This document shows, one piece after another, positions 26,301 through 35,300 of a stretch of 64,000 nt of DNA. The position numbers and the translations under genes are program-made. A model generated the notes under the pieces. That model saw only the letters and a program-made list of their open reading frames with translations, was not told the DNA's origin and did not search any database. Numbering within the stretch: position 1 is the first letter of the stretch; every line of letters starts with the position of its first letter. Source of the stretch: Astropecten irregularis (taxonomy: Eukaryota > Echinodermata > Asteroidea > Paxillosida > Astropectinidae); assembly GCA_963971285.1 (NCBI GenBank), contig OZ020261.1, positions 744,001-808,000 on the forward strand, written 5' to 3'.

Positions 26301-29300
26301 ATACAGCCTCGGTCTCCGAACAAAAAATCACGTCAAATATAAAAAATTCTGCCCCACCCTACCCTTCGGCCAATTTTAATTGGAGAGAATCACATACAGT
26401 ACAGTGGAACGTCGCTATAATAAACATGACACGATCCACAGACATTGTTTGTTATATAGCGGTTGTTAGTGATAGTATTTATTGTACACCAACACCTCTC
26501 CGGTATTCAGTATGTTTTGTACACAATAACCGGTAGCTATAAGGATGATGTTCAGTACAGCCAAATGTTCCTTATAGCAGTGTTTAATAATAAAGCGCCT
26601 AAGTTACAAGTAGATCAAAGTGCTGCACAGAACGTATCATAGACAAATAACAAGACAAAGACAAGAGTTATGGGAACAAATGTGATTTTAATAAGTCTTT
26701 TCTTAAAAACGGTGACAGAGGAAGAATTCCTGATGTTGATTGGGACAAAGTTGCACAGTTTGGGACTAGCTATTTGAAAATGATCTATCAGTCCGAAAGA
26801 TTTTGCCCGAGTAGGAAGAGACAGAAGAAGTTTATCATCAGAAGATTGGAGTCTCGATCTGCCTGGTTGATATAAAGTGAGTAATTGAGACAAGTATGGT
26901 GGAGAAATACCGTACAAGTACTTGTAGACCATGAGAAGAAGTTTGAAAGATAGACGCTGTTTGATAGGTAGCCAATGAAGTTAAGAAAGTTTTACTGTAC
27001 ATGTAAGCCTCTCAAGACAAAATCAATGTAAATATTTCACCTATGCATCGCAGTAGCTTGTTCAACGTTCTTTTTTTAATGTCATTTTCATTGATTTTCA
27101 AGATCAATAGCAACCAAGTCTGATGTCTTGAATGTAATGGCTATCTCTGCTCTTCTGTAGTTTGAACTTTTCTCAACTTTCAAAAATCAAATTTAGGAGT
27201 TGTCAAGGCCTCTCTATGATGGTTTCCTTGAAGACGCATTCCTGTAAAATTTGTATTTTTTGTAAAAAAATTGTAAATTACGATTTAATCCAGAATTTGT
27301 ATGATTATTTGCAGCATTCAGATGAAATTGTGAATTGCAAGGCCTTCAGCTTGGCCAATCCCAAAGGAAATCATTGATGTGTAATCAAATAAAGTTGGAA
27401 CCAAATTGAAGAATTGAAATTCTCTGCAGAGAACTTGAAATATAAACGTTTTTGTCTGTTTGACATACATGTAAGAATATTGACTGTAATTACATGCTAC
27501 ATGCCCATGATACACTTGATCATTGGGTCCACTAACCCCGCCCCCCATCCCCCCTCCCGATTATTATAATAATAACAATTATTTTTACAAAAAGATCAAA
27601 GCGCTGCACAAAATATTCATAGATACAAAGAGACAAAGACAGAGTTTGGAGAACAAAAATGTTTGAAGACGTTTCCTGAAAATAGTGATAGAAGGAGCAT
27701 TCCTGATGTTGATGGGGACAGAGTTTCACAGTTTGGGAGCAGATATAGAAAAACAATTTACGTGTATCTCTGAAAGATTTTGAAACTGTACGAATAGACA
27801 GAAGTTAAGTTTAATTATTATGATCTTAAAATTTAGGAAGACTTCAGAATAATCAGTCATTTTTGTAAGTTAATAACCCCCCATGAGTATTAATACCACA
27901 TACAGTATTGTAGTACATCATCTCTGTGTGTACTGAAAGATGCAATACTGAAAGTGTAAGATAATTTAATCAAAGATCATTCCCATTGTCTGATGTACAG
28001 TAATAGAACAATGTGGTTTTGTTTCCATGTATCAAGTAATATAAGAGCTCCATGCGGCTTATGTTTCTTTAAGCTGTTGTAAGTATTACGTTACTACATG
28101 TAACTTTTAAATTGGCAAAAGTAAAATTGAAAGTTGGCGATAATTTGATCTAAGAAATCGTCCATGTTTTAGTTTCTGTTGTGTGAAACTCCGGACTTCA
28201 CTGTGAGTACAAATTGTGATGCATGTATATTAAACAGTCATTCTTCCTAAGGGTTGCATAGTGTTTCACCACATTATCAGTCAATGTAACATTTTACATG
28301 TAGGCCTTGGACAACATTCTGGTTCATATGCGGATGTAGAGGGTGCAGTGGAGTGTGGAACTGTAGTGGATTCTGAGGGTGCAGTGGAGTGTGGAACTGT
28401 AGTGGACATTGAGGGTGCAGTGGAGTGTGGAACTGTAGTGGACATTGCGGGTGCAGTGGAGCGTGGAACTGTAGTGGATTCTGAGGGAGTGTGGAAATGG
28501 AGTTGATGTAAGGATGCAGATCATTAATGCAGGAACACAGGTAGCTGCATCTATCTGGACAGTTTGATCAGAAAATCAAACAAAATGGCAATTTTGACAG
28601 ATGAGGAAAATGACATCCTCAGAGCTTATCAAGAATATGAGCAACATGAAAACAGAAATGGTATGATATTTCTGAACGTGGTGAATTATGTGGTACCATT
28701 TGGTCTGCTTATGAATGTCATCTTCCTGTATGTCATTGCACGTGTTAAATCCATGCACTCCATCATCAATGTCTACTTGGGCAACTTAGCAGTGGCTGAC
28801 AGTATCATATTGATCGGAGTTATAATTGGCGTGAACAATGCAGACAACATTGTCATTACTGTTTTGAACTTCATTGTTTATATCAGTAGCCTTTCATCAT
28901 ACGGTTTTGTAACAGCTCTGGCCTTTGAGCGATTCTTTGCCATACGACAACCGATAACATTCAGAGCTACAGCCAGTAAATGTCGAGCTGCTAAGATATC
29001 AGCTGCTGTATGGCTGATAGCAATCGTCATTGGGATAACTTTAGTCAGCTCCGTAGAATGGAGTGGTAGTCTCAGGTTTCTTATTTTGTTTACACTCATA
29101 TATGCAATCCTCGTACTGATCAACCTTGCATTGTACATTTACATACTACTGAAACTACGACAGCCACAACCACTGCATTCAACACGACGGAGCCAGTTTG
29201 GGAAAGTAGTCGCCATGCTTCTTATTAACACAGTTGTGTTTTTTGCCTGTAATGCAGCTTCTGTTGCTTTTGGCATTAAAGCACTGACACTAGATGCTGA

Positions 29301-32300
29301 AGCATCAAACCTCTCTCCTTTTGACTGGATCAAACAGCTTAAGGCACTGATCGACCTAGTACTCACAAACCAAATCCTCCTATTAATTAATAGCTCTATT
29401 AATCCCCTGATATACAGCGGGACAAATTCAGATTACAGAGCAGCCTTTCTAAAGGCTTTTGCTTTTCTCAACTGTGCAAGATGTTGCCATGGATACAATC
29501 TGACACAACAACCAAATGAACAAATCACACTGCGAAATATTGCCAGGAAAGCAGCAAACAGTGACGCCTCACGAGGGCCAATAGATCGCATCTCAGTGGA
29601 AGTTCCTCTCCAAGAACCAGCAAACAGTGATGCCTCACAAGGGCCAATAGATCACATCTCAGTGGAAGTTCCTCCCCAAGAACCAGCAAACAGTGACGCC
29701 TCACAAGGGCCAATAGATCACATCTCAGTGGAAGTTCCTCTCCAAGAACCAGCAAACAGTGACGCCTCACAAGGGCCAATAGATCACATCTCAGTGGAAG
29801 TTCCTCCCCAAGAACCAGCAAACAGTGACGCCTCACAAGGGCCAATAGATCACATCTCAGTGGAAGTTCCTCTCCAAGAACCAGCAAACAGAGACGCCTC
29901 ACAAGGGCCAATAGATCACATCTCAGTGGAAGTTCCTCCCCAAGAACCAGCAAACAGTGACGCCTCACAAGGGCCAATAGATCACATCTCAGTGGAAGTT
30001 CCTCCCCAAGAACCAGCAAACAGAGACGCCTCACAAGGGCCAATAGATCACATCTCAGTGGAAGTTCCTCCCCAAGAACCAGCAAACAGAGACGCCTCAC
30101 AAGGGCCAATAGATCACATCTCAGTGGAAGTTCCTCCCCAAGAACCAGCAAACAGTGACGCCTCACAAGGGCCAATAGATCACATCTCAGTGGAAGTTCC
30201 TCTCCAAGAACCAGCAAACAGTGACGCCTCACAAGGGCCAATAGATCACATCTCAGTGGAAGTTCCTTCCCAAGAACTAGCAAACAGTGACGCCTCACAA
30301 GGGCCAATAGATCACATCTCAGTGGAAGTTCCTCCCCAAGAACCAGCAAACAGTGACGCCTCACAAAGGCCAATAGATCACATCTCAGTGGAAGTTCCTC
30401 CCCAAGAACCAGCAAACAGTGACTCCTCACAAGGGCCAATAGATCACATCTCAGTGGAAGTTCCTCCCCAAGAACCAGCAAACAGTAACAGCTCTTAAAG
30501 ATGGAGAATAACGATTGTTTAAAAAAATGAAACAAATACAAATCCTCAATAATAACTTTCTCATAATATACAATGGGGCTGGTTTTTGTTTATTATTTGG
30601 TAGTATTGGAAGTAAAATTTGATGATAATTGTAAATTCTGAGGACTATTTACCCAAACTGGCCGTGGGTGGCGCTATTTAAATTTATGTCAATGTGTGAC
30701 GTAGTCGAGGGGATACGGTCCACGAACGAACCCCCTCGGTGCGCGGGAGTTGTATGGGATTTCCAATGAGTTTTGTGTACATGTGGTTTCTGTTTGCTAA
30801 AAATGTCTGAATCACTCCTTGAATGATCATTACTATCCGATTAGTACATTGATTCTTCATCGATGCTGTATTCCTCCCAAGGACGGTCGCTGTATGTATC
30901 ATTTTCAGCCATTTTACTAACGAAATGATGGGAGTACATGTATTGCGTGTGGGTTTATAATATGTAACACACTGTGTATAAATATTCATAAGGAAAGCGA
31001 ATCCCCTCTTCTACGTCATCAACTTGAGGAAAACATGAATATTCATGATATGTAAATGAACAAAAAACCGGCAAGTTCGAGAGAAAATTGCTTATTCTTG
31101 GCGAATGCGGAACGGTAAAAAGTGGCTTAAAATTCACATCAAGAAACTTCTAATAGTGAGGGTAAATGCTATGTTTACCTTAATTGGAGCTAGGTGAACA
31201 CAATTTTATGCGAACATCTTATTTTTCGAAATCGTTGGAGTCCAGCTTTAAATGTCAATGGATCAATAGACCCTCAACTAAATAATTTGGCCCTCATACT
31301 GGTATTACATGTATGTTTGTCTAAGCACTATATTGTGCGTATCTCTTTTGCCTTTTAGAGATAAGAGCTGTTCAGTACAACCGAATGTTCGTCATAGCAG
31401 TGTTTAATAATATTGGTATAACTGAAGAGCACCTTTACAGGAAGATCCAAGCTCTGCACAGAACTTATCAATAAACAACAAGACAAAGATAGGGGTAATT
31501 ATGCAAAAAAAATATTATCTTAATAAGTCTTTTCTTAAAAACAGTGACAGAGGGAGAATTCCTGATGTTGATAGGGACAGAGTTCCGGTCCACAGTTTGG
31601 GACCAGCTATAGAAAATGATCTATCTCTGAAAGAATTTGACCGAGTAGGAAGAGACAGAAGAAGTTTATCATCAGAAGATCGGAGTCACGATCTGCCTGG
31701 TTGATATAAATTGAGTAGTTGAGACAAGTAGGGTGGAGAAATACCGTACAAGTACTTGTAGACCATGAGAAGAAGTTTGAAAGATAGTCGCTGTTTGATA
31801 GGTAGCCAATGACGTTAAGAAAGTTTTACTGTATGCCTCTCAAGACAAAATCAATGTAAATATTTCATCTACGTATCACAGTAGCTTGTTCAACGTTCTT
31901 GTTTAATGTCATTTTCATGGATATCCAAGATCAATAGCAACCAAGTCTTATGTCTTGAATGTAATGACAGTCTGTGCTCTTCTGTAGTTTGAACTTTTCT
32001 CATCTTCCAAAAATCAAATTTAGATGTTGTCAAGGCGTCTCTACATGATGGTTTCCTTGAAGACACATTCCTGTAAAATTTGTATTTTTTTGTAAACATT
32101 TTGTAAATTGTGTATACCGTAGTTCATATTGATTTAATCCAGAGTTTATAATATATGATTATTTGCAGCATTCGGATGAAATTGTAAATTTGAATCTAAA
32201 TGCTTTTGTCTGTTTGACATACATGTAAGAATATTGAATGTAATTACGTGCTGCATGCCCATGATACACTTGATCATTGGGTCCACTAACCCCGCCCCCC

Positions 32301-35300
32301 CCCCATCCCCCCTCCCGATTATTATAATAATAACAATTATTTTTACAAAAAGATCAAAGCGCTGCACAAAATATTCATAGATACAAAGAGACAAAGACAG
32401 AGTTTGGAGAACAAAAATGTTTGAAGACATTTCCTGAAAATAGTGATAGAAGGAGCATTCCTGATGTTGATGGGGACAGAGTTTCACAGTTTGGGAGCAG
32501 ATATAGAAAAACAATTTACGTGTATCTCTGAAAGATTTTGAAACTGTACGAATAGACAGAAGAAGTTAAGTTTAATTATTATGATCTTAAAATTTAGGAA
32601 GACTTCAGAATAATCAGTCATTTTTGTAAGTTAATAACCCCCCATGAGTATTAATTCCACATACAGTATTGTAGTACATCATCTCTGTGTGTACTGAAAG
32701 ATGCAATACTGAAAGTGAAATATAATTGAATCAAAGATCATTCCCATTGTCTGATGTACAGTAATAGAACAATGTGGTTTTGTTTCCATGTATCAAGTAA
32801 TATAAGAGCTCCATGCGGCTTATGTTTCAATACGTGGTAGTAAATATTCAGTTACTGTCTTTAAATTGATAAAAGTAAAATTGAAAGTGGAAGATACTAA
32901 GAAATCGTTCATGATTTAGTTTCCATTGTGTGATATCCAGACTTCCTTGTGAGTACAATGATGCATGTATATTTAAATAAACAGTCATTCTTCCTAAAAG
33001 TTGCATCAGTGTTTCACCACATTATCAGTCAAAGTACATATAACATAATTGTAGGCCTCGGACAACATTCTGGTTTGGATGCTGAGGGTGCAGTGGACTG
33101 CATGTTGTGGATGCTGATGAGGGTGCAGTAGACTGTAGTGGATGCTGAGGGTGCAGTGGACTGTAGTTGATTCTGATGGTGCAGTGGACTGTTTCTATCC
33201 AGATCTTTAAGGCAGGAACACAGGTAGCTGCATCTATCTGGACAATTACCAGTAGATTGTCAGGAAATCCGTAAAATGGAAAATTTGACAAATGAGGAAA
33301 TTGACATTATCAGAGCTTACGGAGAATATGTACAACATAAAAATAAAAACGCGGAGATAATTCTGAGCATGGTGAATTATGTGGCACCTTTTGGTCTGCT
33401 GATGAATGTCATCTTCCTGTATGTCGTTGCACGTGTTAAATCCATGCACTCCATTGTCAATGTCTACTTGGGAAACTTAGCAGTGGCTGACATTATCTTC
33501 CTAGTAAGAACTATAATAGCTGTTATCATTCAAGCTAGTGATGTCCTCTCTAATACCATCAGTGTGATAAGTTATATGGCATCATATTGTTTTGTAACCG
33601 CTCTTGCCTTTGAGCGATTCTTTGCCATACGACAACCAATAACATTCAGAGCTACAGCCAGTAAATGTCGAGCTGCTAAGATATCAGCTGTCGTATGGCT
33701 GATAGCAGTTATCACTGGGATAACTCTAATCAGCTCCTTAGAATGGGGTAGCAGTCTTGATGGAGGAGTAATTTTTCATATAGTAATATATGCAATCCTT
33801 GTATTTACCAACCTTGTATTGTATATTTACATACTATTGAAAGTACGACAACCATTGCATTCAACACAACGGAGCCATTTTGGGAAAGTACTTGGCATGC
33901 TACTTTTAAACACAGTCGTGTTTTTTGCATGTAATGTAGTTACTGTTGCCGTAGGCATCAAAATATCGATACTAGTTACTGAAGAATCAAACCCCTATAC
34001 TGTTGAGGTGATCAAACAGGCTGAGGCACTGGCCGACCTAGTACTCACAAACGAAATCCTACAATTAATTAATAGCTCTATTAATCCCCTGATATACAGT
34101 GGAACAAATTCAGATTACAGAGCAGCCTTTGTAAAGGCCTTTGCTTTTCTCAACTGTGCAAGATGTTGCCATGGAAACAGTCCAACACAAGAGCCAAATG
34201 AACGAATCGTATTGCACAATATTGCCAGGAAAGCAGCAAACAGTGACGCCTCACATGGGCCAATAGATCACATCTCAGTGGAAGTTCCTCCCCAAGAACC
34301 AGCAAACAGTGACACCTCACAAGGGCCAATAGATCACATCTCAGTGGAAGTTCCTCCCCAAGAACCAGCAAACAGTGACTCCTCACAAAGGCCAATAGAT
34401 CACATCTCAGTGGAAGTTCCTCCCCAAGAAACAGCAAACAGTGACGCCTCACATGGGCCAATAGATCGCATTTCAGTGGAAGTCCCTACCCAAGAACCAG
34501 CAAACAGTGATGCTTCACAAGGACCAATAGATCGCATCTCAGTGGAAGTTCCTCCCCAAGAACCAGCAAACAGTGACGCCTCACAAGCGCCAATAGATCA
34601 CATCTCAGTGGAAGTTCCTCCCCAAGAACCAGCAAACAGTGACTCCTCACAAAGGCCAATAGATCACATCTCAGTGGAAGTTCCTCCCCAAGAACCAGCA
34701 AACAGTGACGCCTCACAAGGGCCAAAAGATCACATCTCAGTGGAAGTTCCTCCCCAAGAAACAGCAAACAGTGACGCCTCACAAAGGCCAATAGATCACA
34801 TCTCAGTGGAAGTTCCTCCCCAAGAACCAGCAAACAGTGACTCCTCACAAGGGCCAATAGATCACATCTCAGTGGAAGTTCCTCCCCAAGAACCAGCAAA
34901 CAGTGACGCCTCACAAGGGCCAATAGATCACATCTCAGTGGAAGTTCCTCCCCAAGAACCAGCAAACAATAACAGCTCTTAATTGTCAATGGATCAATAG
35001 ACCCTTTAACTAATAAGAGCTGTTTTAATTTAAATCAGAAATGTGTAGATTAAACCGCAGTGTAGGGTTAAAAAGAGAAACAAGGAAATAAGGAGGAGAT
35101 GATTCTCGTAAAATTAAAGTAGGTTCCCAGGAAGCTGAACATGATACAGTTCCTGTCTTCTGATGCTCAAGCTGGTATACAGTCATATAAAATGTCATAG
35201 GCCCTATAAAATGCTTAGAGTACATTTGTAGGTATGGTAGGAGGGCCTGATCTTTGAATTCTAGGAGGATGTTTCTCAAAGGGTCTTTTAGCCTTTGAGA

